A stretch of 64,000 nt of DNA from Liolophura sinensis (lineage: Eukaryota > Mollusca > Polyplacophora > Chitonida > Chitonidae): NCBI RefSeq assembly GCF_032854445.1, contig NC_088305.1, positions 27,492,628 to 27,556,627 on the forward strand, written 5' to 3'. Shown here piece after piece: positions 36,301 through 45,563 of the stretch. Every line of letters starts with the position of its first letter. Positions within the stretch are counted from its first letter, which is position 1. The notes under the pieces were generated by a model. The model saw only the letters and a list, made by a program, of their open reading frames with translations. It was not told the DNA's origin and did not search any database. The position numbers and the translations under genes were made by a program.

Positions 36301-38800
36301 AATCCTGCCATCTATAGGTCAGCCCTACTGGTGTGTTATTAGACATCCTTCTACAATCCTGCCATCTGTAAGTCAGCCCTACTAGTGTGTTATTAGACAT
36401 CCTCCTACAATCCTGCCATCTATAGGCCAGCCCTACTGGTGTGTTATTAGACATCCTCCTACAATCCTGCCATCTATAGGCCAGCCCTACTAGTGTGTTA
36501 TTAGACATCACTGTACAACCTCAATGGCCAGGCACTGACAAACTGCAGCAAGAGCTTGAACAGGGTGTCAGCCTCAATGGTAGGGACTGACAAACTGCAG
36601 CAAGAGCTGGAACAGAGTGTACAACCTCAATGGTCAGGGACTGACAAACTGCAGCAAGAGCTGGAACAGAGTGTACAGCCTCAATGGTCAGGGACTGACA
36701 AACTGCAGCAAGAGCTGGAACAGAGTGTACAACCTCAATGGTCAGGGACTGACAAACTGCAGCAAGAGCTGGAACAGAGTGTACAACCTCAATGGTCAGG
36801 GACTGACACACTGCAGCAAGAGCTGGAACAGAGTGTACAACCTCAATGGCCAGGCACTGACAAACTGCAGGAAAGAGCAGTGCTTCTGCTGAACTGAGTC
36901 AGGAAGGGTTTTGTCTACTTGAAATCTGCAAACATGCGCATGAACATGCTGGGATTCCTTCGAATAAGCCATGTTGGGTTATTAAACACTTCATGATTTT
37001 GTGAGTTCACGCAGAATTAGATGAGACATGGTAGGGCCTCTCCCAAACTAATATGGCTAAAAGACATAATTTTTACTGCACCTTCATTTAAATGTCAACA
37101 TGCTGTTGATTTATTTATTTATTTATTTGATTGGTGTTTTACGCCATACTCAAGAATATTTCACTTATATGATGGGTGGCCAGCATTATGGTGGGAGGGA
37201 AACCCAAGACCATCTGCAGGTTGCCACCAGACCTTCTCACTTACGGCCGGAGAGGAAGCCAGCATGAGCTGGACTTGAGCTCACAGCGAACGCATTGGTG
37301 ACAGGCTCCTGGGTCATTACACTGCACTAGCATGCTAATCAACTGAGCCACAGAGGACACCGTGCTGTTGAGTCAACAGACCCAACTATGCTAGATGTAC
37401 ATTCAACAATATACATTCAATCCAGCAACTACAGTAAGGGGCCCCACCTTGTCTCATCCAAATTTGAATGAACTCGCGACACTCCTGAAATGCTGACTGG
37501 GCTTATTTTAGATCGCTATTTTGGAGCATACACTGTATAACTTCCCTTTGCATTCTGGGTTAGCAGTCTATACCAAAAAAAATTTGAAGCATACCAACAT
37601 AATTAATTTGTATATCTAATGCAAATGTATATACTTTAAAAACAGATGAGCTCTGATATCACACACATGGCTGGTGATTTGGGGACATTTTGAATTTTAC
37701 TGTCACACACTTGGGGTAAAGTTCTTCTATTTAATATACGCACAGGTTAAACAGTAACATGAGTTGAACATTGTGTACATGTACTTTCATTGGGCTAATG
37801 TATATATACAGCATATGTAAACATTGAAACCAAGACAATCTCTTACCAAAGCGTTTATTATTGGTGGGTATCCATGCTCATTCTTCCTGTACGAGACGTA
37901 AGATGCGTAGACGTGATATGGCAACCAACAGCAGATGAAACAGGCAAGTACAATAAACAGTGTGATAGTGACCTTCTTTTGCTGAGCTAATATCGTGTCT
38001 TTTTCTAGCGTAGAATTTGCTCGCATTCGCTTTGTATGCTGGCGAATTTCAATAAAGATCTTGGTATAGCAAAAAGTCATGACACCTAAGGGTATGAAAA
38101 TGTCCGTCACTTGAATTATGACATGGTGGATGTACGCCTTGAGATCTCTGGGATATGCCGGCCCACAGTGCATTGTACCATTCTTGTAGAGCACTTTTTG
38201 AAGTCCCGTCACCGTTAGCACCGAACAAAGCATCGCCCATAGCCATGCAGCCGCGATCATCATCAGGATTTTACGCACGGTGAGGAAGCGGCTGAAGGGG
38301 CGGGTGATGGAGAAATACTTGTGAACACTGATGTACATCAGTAACTGGTTGGATGTCATCAGACAGAGAGCGTTCAAGAAGCCATTAATCACACAAATCG
38401 CATTGCTGAAGATCCACCTGCCATGGATGATAGTGATCAGAGATATTGGCATCGGAATTAGACCTACTAAGAAATCGGCTATCGCAAGATTTACCAAAAA
38501 CATATTTGTGCGTGTCCTCATACCGCGGTGCCGTACCACGACACTAATCACCAAGAGATTTCCTCCAATTGAAAGCACGATGAGAAGACTCAAAATCACA
38601 GAAAGCACAATGGTTGTCGGAGGGTCCCAATATGACACTGTTCCCGAGGAATGGCCGTAGCTCACTGTACCATTCCCATCATCCTCTATTCCTGTCTCCA
38701 CGAATCCTGAAGAAGAGAAATAGCCATCGGGTGGCTTTAGGGTGCTGAATGATCCGTTACTCTGGGGCAGCAACACGGCCGAGTAGTTCCAAGCGGCCAT
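14187..38800 (-). CDS. Class A (rhodopsin-like) orphan GPCR with HKY in place of DRY and a 376-residue C-terminal tail
   Basis: Three exons (37847-38800, 33425-33548, 14187-15319) join in phase to 736 residues. Seen: extracellular N-terminus with NYS, NGS and NGT glycosylation sites; TM1 with GN (80-81); TM2 NLAIAD (D109); TM3 with disulfide Cys136; HKY at 160-162 where DRY is usual; TM4 Trp186; ECL2 Cys212; TM5 with P237 and Y245; TM6 FICCWLPY (288-295); TM7 NPIIY (330-334); Cys350 as a possible palmitoylation site. Position 3.32 is Asn143, not the Asp of amine receptors. The tail is Ser/Thr- and charge-rich, ends in a basic cluster and finishes DDPV, which fits a class III PDZ ligand. Met1 has AAG before ATGG, and an in-frame TGA lies at 38834-38836, so the start is firm. 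Ligand and G-protein partner are unknown. Confidence 0.88.
17174..17210 (+). repeat. G-rich tract with G-quadruplex potential
   Basis: Runs of 5, 5, 3, 5 and 6 G separated by one to three bases (CCGGGGGTGGGGGTGGGC and on). It lies on the strand opposite GPCR transcription. Confidence 0.7.
18918..19131. mobile_element. 214-bp MITE with TA target site (Tc1/mariner-like)
   Basis: Perfect 25-bp terminal inverted repeats beginning TACTGTATTTCACC and ending TTTGGC on each arm. TA dinucleotides flank both ends (18916-18917 and 19132-19133). There is no coding capacity, so it would depend on a transposase elsewhere. Confidence 0.85.
19268..19299. repeat. AT microsatellite
   Basis: Run of AT/TA dinucleotides with one interruption. 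Confidence 0.85.
22009..22028. repeat. AG microsatellite
   Basis: About nine AG dinucleotides in the GPCR intron. Confidence 0.85.
23592..23762. repeat. 31-bp minisatellite (about 5 units)
   Basis: Unit carries TTTTGGTAGAGGGCTGG followed by TATATGAATGTCTG. Because 31 is not a multiple of 3 the phase shifts each unit, yet a 122-codon minus-strand ORF survives across it by chance. Confidence 0.92.
24725..25022. mobile_element. Foldback MITE bounded by TTAA (piggyBac-like target site)
   Basis: The whole 298-bp unit is one inverted repeat with arms of about 138 bp and a loop of about 22 nt. Each end is TTAACAC followed by a CTGGCT-type block and ACGAGATATCTC, which is itself palindromic. TTAA at 24725-24728 and 25019-25022 is the target duplicated by piggyBac transposases. 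No ORF inside. Confidence 0.85.
26104..26152 (+). repeat. tRNA-like fragment with B box
   Basis: GGTCGCTGGTTCAAACCCCA contains a good B box (GGTTCAAACCC), but no matching A box or cloverleaf acceptor stem is seen. Probably an old SINE head of a different family rather than a tRNA gene. Confidence 0.4.
26515..26675. repeat. 60-bp tandem repeat (about 2.6 units)
   Basis: Units including ATTACTAATACAGTCCTTTA and AACATCAAGATGATCA recur at exactly 60 bp. Degenerate ATGATCATTAATT motifs continue to about 26780. Confidence 0.9.
27640..28185. repeat. 91-bp satellite-like array (about 6 units)
   Basis: AATTCAAGTTCCTTGCAAAC, TTGCACACTTTGACACACAC and GATAATTCAATGCCTCC recur every 91 bp (one step is 89). 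A diverged outlier follows to about 28345. Confidence 0.93.
28437..28985. repeat. 50-bp minisatellite (about 11 units)
   Basis: Unit includes CAGTACATCAGCTGAGAGAC and ACACTTCTTCCACATA[C/T]TGT. It lies directly next to the 91-bp array but is unrelated in sequence. Confidence 0.93.
30164..30283 (-). mobile_element. Degraded SINE
   Basis: Recognisable by GGTGCTTCACGCTGTACTC, GGTGGCCAGCATTATGATGG and ACCAGGTTGCTGTAGACC. Confidence 0.8.
30415..30570. repeat. 37-38-bp tandem repeat (4 units)
   Basis: CAGTATACTGACACCAGACA recurs at about 30424, 30462, 30499 and 30536, with changes. Confidence 0.88.
30759..30862. repeat. Imperfect hairpin with about 44-nt arms
   Basis: GGTGTCAGTAATCCTCATATT pairs with AATATGAGGATAAGTGACACC across a 12-nt loop. 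Pairing extends outward through GTGACAGGATA / TATCCTATCAC with small mismatches. Possibly a small MITE. Confidence 0.7.
31679..31900. mobile_element. MITE family C, copy 1
   Basis: Inverted ends: AATAAGCCATGTCAGC then TTTCAGGAGT and GAGCTCAC on the left; on the right TGAACTCA, ACTCCTGAAA and the diverged outer end. The centre is a GC-rich hairpin (GCTCACAGAGCGG against CCGCGCTGTGAGC). Shares its termini with 36963-37507. Confidence 0.72.
32677..32878 (+). mobile_element. MITE family D, copy 1 (perfect 19-bp terminal inverted repeats)
   Basis: CCTCAACCTTTTCGCATAT at 32677-32695 and its exact complement at 32860-32878. The 202-bp interior is noncoding and is shared with copies at 45.4, 54.8 and 63.4 kb. 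Confidence 0.88.
33060..33200 (+). repeat. Dispersed repeat B, copy 2
   Basis: Partner of 2790-2960; shared blocks in the same order. Confidence 0.55.
33425..33548 (-). CDS. GPCR exon 2: TM7 and helix 8
   Basis: 41 codons plus 1 nt, too short for ordinary ORF detection. It encodes AYTFGYLNSACNPIIYALR, a class A TM7 with NPxxY. SPSFREGYMEILCRK follows as helix 8 with Cys350. Acceptor GCTTTAG, donor GTACGT. The phase fits exon 1 (0) and exon 3 (1). Confidence 0.93.
33637..33833 (-). mobile_element. SINE, head truncated
   Basis: TACTCAAGAATATTTCACTT, GATGGCGGCCAGCATTACAG, CATCCGCAGGTTGCC and CCAGCATGAGCTGGACTTG. Sense to the GPCR. Confidence 0.9.
35252..35314 (+). mobile_element. 3' tail of a second SINE-like family, copy 1
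   Basis: CTCGCCACGATATGACTG, AAATATTGCCGATGTGGCG and CATAATCATTCATTCATT match 49915-49976. The end is an ATTC repeat, unlike the AAAT end of the main SINE. Confidence 0.65.
36290..36512. repeat. 54-bp minisatellite I (4 units)
   Basis: AATCCTGCCATCTATAGG recurs at 36301, 36355, 36409 and 36463, exactly 54 bp apart. Being a multiple of three it keeps a minus-strand frame open with an 18-residue repeat (MSNNTLVGLAYRWQDCRR). Confidence 0.93.
36515..36876. repeat. 54-bp minisatellite II (about 7 units)
   Basis: CTGACAAACTGCAGCAAGAG recurs at 54-bp spacing (first step 52). The sequence is unrelated to minisatellite I, though they touch and share the period. On the plus strand one frame reads an 18-residue repeat (GTDKLQQELEQSVQPQWS); two other frames and the minus strand are also open. 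Confidence 0.93.
36963..37507. mobile_element. MITE family C, copy 2, with a nested SINE
   Basis: Left end AATAAGCCATGTTGGG...GAGTTCACGCAGA. Right end ACTCCTGAAATGCTGACTGG then GCTTATT, matching the termini of 31679-31900 in inverted order. A SINE (37110-37362) interrupts it, so the MITE is older than the SINE. Confidence 0.72.
37110..37362 (-). mobile_element. Near full-length SINE with 9-bp target-site duplication
   Basis: TTTATTTATTTATTTGATTG to CAACTGAGCCACAGAGG, flanked by TGCTGTTGA at 37101-37109 and 37363-37371. Confidence 0.93.
37847..38800 (-). CDS. GPCR exon 1: N-terminus and TM1-TM6
   Basis: 318 codons, phase 0 at its end (donor GTAAGA at 37846). Six hydrophobic segments, at about 63-88, 100-121, 135-157, 179-200, 225-248 and 278-300. 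The class A landmarks GN, LAIAD, Cys136, Trp186 and CWLPY are all present. The ICL2 start is SVHKYFSITRPF. The third loop is short (about 30 residues) and basic. Confidence 0.94.
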
Positions 38801-39465
38801 CTTGATGTCTAATTGCTCTGGTGTTTTACGTCCTCATTCCAAACATTGTGACATCCGCAAAGATATTCTCAGCAGGAAGCTAATTAAAAATTTAAACAAT
38901 ATACAAGAAATAATTCCAGTTTGGAGCACAATAAAGTTTTCTTTCAAAGTCTACAGATTCTTGCAATTACTGGTCACAATTCCAGAACAACTTAGGACAC
39001 AAATCGTTTCATGTATATATGACCAACAATGGAATTCCAAGAGATCAGACACATGTATAGGGCATCAATTTCAGAATCTGATTATGCCTAAGTCATAAAT
39101 TGGTCCAAATCCCATAGGTCCTCTTAAAATGAAAATCTTCTCAGAAGTTCTGATCTTCCAAAATGAGACTGAAGTACACTTTTTTTTGTAAAATAGCACC
39201 AAAAACTGACTCACAAAACAGCTTAGTGGGATTGCCAAGTTGTCCACACTTTCACCACAAACACGTAAGCATGTGAATCAACTCTGAAACGACCTTTTGC
39301 TGAATACTTCCACTCAGTCAGTCCAATTCTCTGTAATTTTCTCTAATGTTCCCTCCAATTTTATACTATCACTTCCTCTTCTGGCCTCTTCTGGGATGTA
39401 CTCTTCCTGTCCTCATATACAGATTGGCACTACACAGTGAATAAAAACATGAGAATTATGTATTT

Positions 39466-39800
39466 TAGACACAATTTATGCTGTATTTCAGACACAATCA
39501 ATGCTGTATTTCAGACATAATTAATGCTGTATTTCAGACATAATTAATTCTGTATTTCAGACACAATTAATGCTGTATTTCAGACAATTAATGCTGTATT
39601 TCAGACACAATCAATGCTGTATTTCAGACACAATCAATGCTGTATTTCAGACATAATTAATTCTGTATTTCAGACACAATTAATGCTGTATTTCAGACAC
39701 AATTAATGCTGTATTTCAGACACAATTCATGCCGTATTCCAGACATAATTAATGCTGTATTCCAGACATAATTAATGCTGTATTTCAGACATAATTAATG
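39466..39800. repeat. 23-bp minisatellite (about 14 units)
   Basis: Unit GCTGTATTTCAGACACAAT followed by [T/C]AAT. On the plus strand each unit carries a TGTATTTCAG block resembling a 3' splice site. It lies about 0.7 kb upstream of the GPCR start codon. Confidence 0.94.
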
Positions 39801-39852
39801 CATGCACATATTATTGTAACATTACCTGAAATTTCAATCACTAAATCAAAAC

Positions 39853-39978
39853 ACTCAAGAATACAATGGCGGCCAGCATTATGGTGGGAGGAAACCCGGC
39901 AATGCCTGGTGGAAAAACCATGACTATCCACAGGTTGCTGGCAGACCTTCCCATGTATGACTGGAGAGGAACTCACAA
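39853..39978 (-). mobile_element. Truncated SINE
   Basis: ATGGCGGCCAGCATTATGG, TCCACAGGTTGCTGGCAG and TGACTGGAGAGGAA; both ends lost. It abuts the 23-bp array. Confidence 0.85.
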
Positions 39979-40257
39979 CTCAGACAGTCTACTCAGATGA
40001 AAACAGCATTTGAGATGTAATTAAAAACAAGACAAAATAGCCCAACAACAACACCACCATCCACCAATGTAGATATGTGCTGGATGCAGATAAAAATAGG
40101 TGAAAAACTGCTCTTTAGTCAATCAATTCTTACAGAATTGCCATGGGAGAAAAAGCATGTAGAGAAAGAACAGTGGTAATGAGTACCTGGAGCTGTTCAG
40201 ATGGAAAATAGAGATTTAAAATGAGATGCACGAAACTTAAAGTTTATAAAGTTATTA

Positions 40258-40347
40258 AATTTATTCATTTATTTCATCGGTGTTTTTATCTCTTACTCAA
40301 GAATATTTCATTTATACAATGGCGGCCAGCGTTGTGGTGGTATGACC
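40258..40347 (-). mobile_element. SINE 3' fragment
   Basis: TTTATTCATTTATTTCATCGG, ACTCAAGAATATTTCATT and ATGGCGGCCAGCGTTG. Confidence 0.82.
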
Positions 40348-40734
40348 TCACTGCTAATTTGCCGACGAACCATGCAGTTGTATTCAGCGAAAAAACCGAG
40401 TAAAGACCTCTCCTAAATTATTCAAATCTTGCAGCCTCAGAATCAGGATAAAGGTCTGAAACTGACTCCATTAACCTCTGTGAACGGAAAAGAACACTAG
40501 AAGCTGTGTGAATGTCTGCATCCAGATAACAGTCACATCCTTATGAACAGGAATCTCATCGGAAACAATACCATATAAATCGTCACTGCAAATGACCCCG
40601 TAAGATGTTTCAATCAAAGTATACAACCTTAACAAAACCATAACGACAAATTACGACAGAAAGGATGGTATTCCAAAACACTGATGTAGACCTATGCTAT
40701 TTTCCCACACTGTTTTTACTCTCATTTTAACACG

Positions 40735-40930
40735 ACTAAATAGTATTACTTTGTGGGGCGTCTCCCTCTATCCTGTCTCACCTGCTGGATGCGACAGTTG
40801 TGGGGTCAGCAGTCATATTTGTCCTTTGTCCCTGTATAACTGTTTTTATGTATTGTTTTTTGTTTGTTTAAGGCCAAATTTTGTACAAATTGACTGAGTT
40901 ACCTTTAATCAAATAAAGATATAAATATCA
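40735..40930 (+). mobile_element. 5'-truncated non-LTR retrotransposon: 3' UTR only
   Basis: Matches the 3' UTR of the element ending near 62478: CTGTCTCACCTGCTG, GACAGTTGT, TTTGTCCTTTGTC, ACTGTTT, TATTGTTTT, TTGTACAAA, GAGTTAC and AATAAAGAT in order. Such 3'-anchored fragments are typical of incomplete reverse transcription. Confidence 0.8.
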
Positions 40931-41451
40931 TTATTCTATCACATGCTTCTTGAAAATAAGACGTACTTTTACAGGTACGTGTGACACATACATGCATTAT
41001 CTGGAATAGGAGAGTTTTAAGTTCACACTCTTTTGTTGCTAAAGGTCGCTCAAGGACAATGTAAATGTTTGGAACGTTTCCAAACTGCAGAGTTATTAAA
41101 TTCATGTGCACAAGATTTTATCTCTCCTAGTGTAAGTACCTCTTTATACATATACATGTAACTGTAGGCACTGAAGTAGACAAATACTTGAATATAGGTC
41201 ACCAAAAGCATTGGCAATACTTTCACCTTTAACCATATCACCCTGTTCTTCAACAGGCAGATAAATATAAAACTCCTTTCCCACTTCTGGTTTTCTTGCT
41301 GTTGCGTCCATTATGAGTCATATGATACAATTCATAGCTATTGTACTATACAAATTCTTTACAAAATCTGGCGTTTTTTTTTTATGATTACACCTTTTTA
41401 GGGAATAATTCTATAAATCTCCATATAATATCCAAAGTTTTAGTTATTTTT

Positions 41452-41516
41452 TATTTCTTTATTGGATTTGTGTTTTACGCATTACTCAAGAATATTTCAA
41501 TTATACAATGGTGGCC
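41452..41516 (-). mobile_element. SINE 3' fragment
   Basis: GTGTTTTACGCATTACTC, AAGAATATTTCAATTATAC and AATGGTGGCC only. Confidence 0.78.
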
Positions 41517-43096
41517 CCGAATCCTAAGGTATACACATGTGTGCATCTTTACAGACCTTTCCATTTGAGGCCTTACATATGGTACAGGGTTTACTGATGT
41601 AAAAACTACAAGTCTAACATTCATATGGGCAATTTCTCAAATTTTTTTTTTTAAAAAGCCCTTCTGACCTAATTTTCATGAATAATGCATGTGCATGTAT
41701 CCATGGTAACAAAACCACAACTTTTAAGTTATTTGTTAGCAAGCACGGAAACTAAACCAACAAACATTTCCTTGTAAAACCACAAGTTTACATGCTGACC
41801 AGTACCTTGCCCGGCTTTCTGCATCTAACTCATACATTTCCTATTGAATATTTCACACCCAGCTACATGTACATACTCTAACAAAACCTTTCACACTCAT
41901 GGTAACAGGGCATATTTTGACCTGTCGTTTAGTGCATGAAATGTGAATAGCTTGTCTTTCCATAACTTTCCTTGAAATGCACAGTAGAAAGAGGATACCA
42001 GTGACCTAATACTAAATGTCGAACTCGATACTAAATGTATTTTTTATACATATAGCCCAGAAAAGATATATATGCACAGATATGAATAAACCTTTGTTCT
42101 GTTTCACATAAAAAAGCCTGAGCTAACTGTAAGGCCACACGAATTACATGTTTTGTTTTAAACGCACAGCAGATTAAATGAAAAGCAAAAACTTTTCTTT
42201 CTCTTTCATTACTCATGTGGTGTGCAATATTACATATACTGAATTCGACCTACATTTTCATCCATGATTAAGCCATTGAATTTGCCTCATTCTAAGAGCT
42301 CTGTTAATCTTAAAGGATACATGAAATGCTTCCGTTTTATTTCTTAATGTGCAGGCTATTATGTGTAATAACATATAACTGTACATACAGATTTTTCAAC
42401 TTTCACTCTGGGGGGTAAAAATGGCTTCGAAGTACAGTCTTCTTAAGGCCCCAGTGGTCAGTCTGGAATTTAAGCAGTTTTAAAGCAGTGACCTCAGCTA
42501 TGATCCTTGTTTAAAAAGAACTCTGTTGGGGACAGACCGAACAAGTCTGGGGAACAGATGAAAGGAGGCGTGTGTAGGAGCGCTAGCCTGGAGGCCATGC
42601 AGTATCTTTGTACATATCACCTTGCCCACAGTGTAGCAACACGGTTCACTAAGCTCGGGGGACTTTGGGGGGGGGGGTTGTTCACCGAGTTCCGAGCAAG
42701 ATCAACAATGACGTAACTCATAACAATCCAACAGCTGACGGAAAATATGCATAATATAGAGGGGTAATTAACAGGTATAAAAATACCCCCATTGCATTGC
42801 ATTATGAAAAAAATTACAATATTATTTACATGGCAGATTTGTCCTGTATGAAACAGCTGATAAAGGATATCCTTGTGTAGTTGCTTATTTCCAGGCATAT
42901 ATTCACAAACATTGTAATTTTTTCCGTGCGCACTTTTTTAAGCAAGATTCATCAAGTTAACACAATGAAATACATTATTATACTTAACACTCTTTCAATT
43001 ATTATTTACTTTACCTAATTTTTTTTCCCCAAATTTAACAGTTGTTTTACATAGTAGAAATGAACATTCACCAATCTTATATGGTCTAGGAAAACT

Positions 43097-43278
43097 CATG
43101 AGCCTCTCACCAATGTGGTCGCTGTGAGTTCAAGTCCAGCTCATGCAGGCTTCCTGTCTGGTCCTGTTGTGAAGTCATACCAGTAACCTGTGGATGGTCG
43201 TGGGTTTGTGCCGGGCTTTGTTCAGTTCTCTCCCACCACATTGCTGACTGTCGTGCAAGTGAAATATTCTTGTGTACC
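43097..43278 (+). mobile_element. SINE, left partner of a tail-to-tail inverted pair
   Basis: GAGCCTCTCACCAATGTGG, GTGAGTTCAAGTCCAGC and CCCACCACATTGCTGAC; stops at AAATATTCTTGTGTACC, shortly before the next SINE begins in opposite orientation. Confidence 0.88.
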
Positions 43279-43281
43279 TTT

Positions 43282-43535
43282 ACTTATTTATTTATTTATT
43301 TGATTGGTGCTTCACGCCGACCTCAAGTATATTTCACTTATAAGACAGCAGCCAGCTTTATGGTAAGCGAAAAACCGGGTAAAACCCACGACCATCTGCA
43401 GGTTGTTGACAGACCTTCCCACATACACCCAGAAAGCAGGCAAAATGAGCTGGACTTGAACTCATAGCGACTGCATTGGTGGGAGACTCCCAGGCCATGC
43501 TGGCGTGCTAACTCCCTCAGCCATGGAGGCCCCAT
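43282..43535 (-). mobile_element. SINE, right partner of a tail-to-tail inverted pair
   Basis: TTATTTATTTATTTGATTGG to CTCAGCCATGGAGGCCCC, near full length. With 43097-43278 it forms a long imperfect hairpin with the tails at the loop. Confidence 0.9.
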
Positions 43536-43726
43536 CAAAAAAATAAATGAAATGTGAGATGGAATTAATATACATATGCATTTCTATCATATTTCCAGGT
43601 ATTAGTTAACAGGTTAAAACAATGTTAGCAAAGACAAGACTTACATGTAGGCCTATTCGCATATCTGATTGCAACTGTTAGCAAACTTACTTGTATGTGA
43701 CGTGTTAATATCCCTGCAACTTGCGG

Positions 43727-43852
43727 ATGATCTCCCCACCACCACCCCCACCACACCCCCAATAATGCTGGCCGCCGTGATGTAAGTAAACAATTCTTGA
43801 GTATGGCGTAAAACACCGATCAAATACATAATTAAAAAAATAAATAAATAAA
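43727..43852 (+). mobile_element. SINE 3' half
   Basis: AATAATGCTGGCCGCCGTG, ATTCTTGAGTATGGCGTAA and AACACCGATCAAATACATA. Preceded by a CCACCACCCCC-rich stretch. Confidence 0.85.
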
Positions 43853-44928
43853 TAGAAATAACTAGCTTGCTTATAAAGAAGATATGTAAAACAGAACATA
43901 AATAAATGTCCAGTGGGCAGCATTTAAACTAGCTGTCAGTCTTTCCTTTTTCATCACCTTGTACATGCTGACAGGGGTTGAATGTAACCGTCACTATAAA
44001 TACAACTTTCTACGTGCCTTACAATAGTACTTAGGGCCCGGGGGTTCAAAAGTGTACAAGTTAACACTGGGAAAAGGTCAAATTATATGTTTAAAATTTT
44101 AGTCAAACTTAGCAGCAATTGCAGTTGTCCAAAGCCAAAGCATAACATCAGAGGGCTTAGTACATAATTAATATACTGTTGCGCAATTATTTTGGGGGGC
44201 GAGGTACAGAACTGAAAACCTGGTATTTATTCAGCACTGATTGGACCCAGTCTATACCCAGAGGAATGTATGTACAGCTTTCTAGACATCTGACTACCCA
44301 ACACAACAATATAACGCTCTATGATGAAAAGCCTGGTGTAAACACCCCAAAAATATGCCTCATGACTTGTCTCAATCCTTTGTTTTTGTTCAAATCCAGA
44401 CAATTACACCTAATCAGTTACACATCCTGTTACAGTTCAACGCTATGTAACGAATTTCCTCGTGTAAAATCATAGGTCCTCAATTTATCTTATGATTTAT
44501 TGCCAGTTAATTATACTTATGAAAAATCAACCCATCTATTAATTAGGTGATTTTCATTTGGATATTGGTAATTAACATGAGTCCTCAGTTAATCTGTAAA
44601 TATAAATACAAAGCTAATAACATTTTTATTTACATTTTCTTTCCTCCCATTCGATATTGATAGAACAGAATCAATGACTGGCCAAATACAATATGTATGA
44701 AAATGTACTGAGCATTTATGTGGCCTTTTAACTGAAAAAAAAAACTAAATCCGTTCAAGACTGAGTATCACCGTGTATGTCATTATGTATACTGGCCTTT
44801 ACTTGAGACACAGCATATATGAGAGCTTGAACAAAAACATACCTGTCCAGAGACAGAAATTCGTACCTCGTTAACAAAGGTGACAAAATGCCCAGCTAAG
44901 TTCACCCAGGTGTGAAAGCTGTTTGTAC

Positions 44929-44946
44929 ACACACACACACACACAA
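44929..44946. repeat. AC microsatellite
   Basis: About nine AC dinucleotides. Confidence 0.85.
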
Positions 44947-45361
44947 CTTCCAAGCCTGTTGTGAAATAGGTCAGCCTAGAGGTCACTATGGCCAAAGTTT
45001 TACTGTAAACTGACCACATAGTGGGTTACAGGCTTGATCACTGTGTTGTGGTTAACTATTGTGGTATTGACACATGCATGCTTTATCTATATGTATGCTG
45101 ATCAATGTATACATGTATATGTGTATAGTATTTCTCGCTACATAATCTTCTCACAATTGGACATATCCACAACCAAATCTGCTGATCAACTACCAGCCGC
45201 TAAATCAGCGTACGATACTATCAGAGAGATTTGTAGGCTGCATTCCTCAGAGACTATTCAATCGGGATCAATTTCATCACGTCAGCAAACGACATACAAG
45301 TACTACCATTCAAGGCTTCCTGCCTATACATCTAACTTAACCGCAAAACAGTTACCCTTAT

Positions 45362-45563
45362 TCCACAACAGTTTCGCATATGAAAGAGCAACCTTCGGTG
45401 CAGTTTATGCACACTTTGAATTTCATTCTGCAAACAAAAGTACATTTGTTGGATTGGCCTGTTTCAGGGCTTCACAAAAAATATAATTTTATAAGTCAAT
45501 ACAGGATAATGACTTCAGAATATGCTTGAATGAAAACCTTGCAAACATGCAAAAAGGTTGAAG
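45362..45563 (+). mobile_element. MITE family D, copy 2
   Basis: TTTCGCATATGAAAGAGCAAC, CAGGATAATGACTTCAGAAT, ATGCTTGAATGAAAACC and GCAAAAAGGTTGAAGG parallel 32677-32878 throughout. The left inverted repeat is eroded. A 150-codon ORF crossing it is accidental. Confidence 0.8.

Larger units (their letters stand above)
33549..37846 (-). other. GPCR intron 1 (about 4.3 kb)
   Basis: Contains a SINE (33637-33833), a SINE-family tail (35252-35314), two adjacent 54-bp arrays (36290-36880) and a MITE with a nested SINE (36963-37507). The 33.85-35.2 and 35.3-36.2 kb stretches show nothing recognisable, apart from a piece near 34235-34280 matching the interior of MITE family C. Confidence 0.75.

Noticed and set aside
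36556-36897. 113-codon plus-strand ORF of 18-residue repeats, as a possible repeat protein
   Set aside because: Other frames on both strands are also open, as expected for a 54-bp repeat without stops, and it lies in the GPCR intron on the opposite strand. Kept only as a minisatellite with an open question.
45034-45486. 150-codon plus-strand ORF
   Set aside because: Its C-terminal half runs across a MITE family D copy that is noncoding in the other copies.
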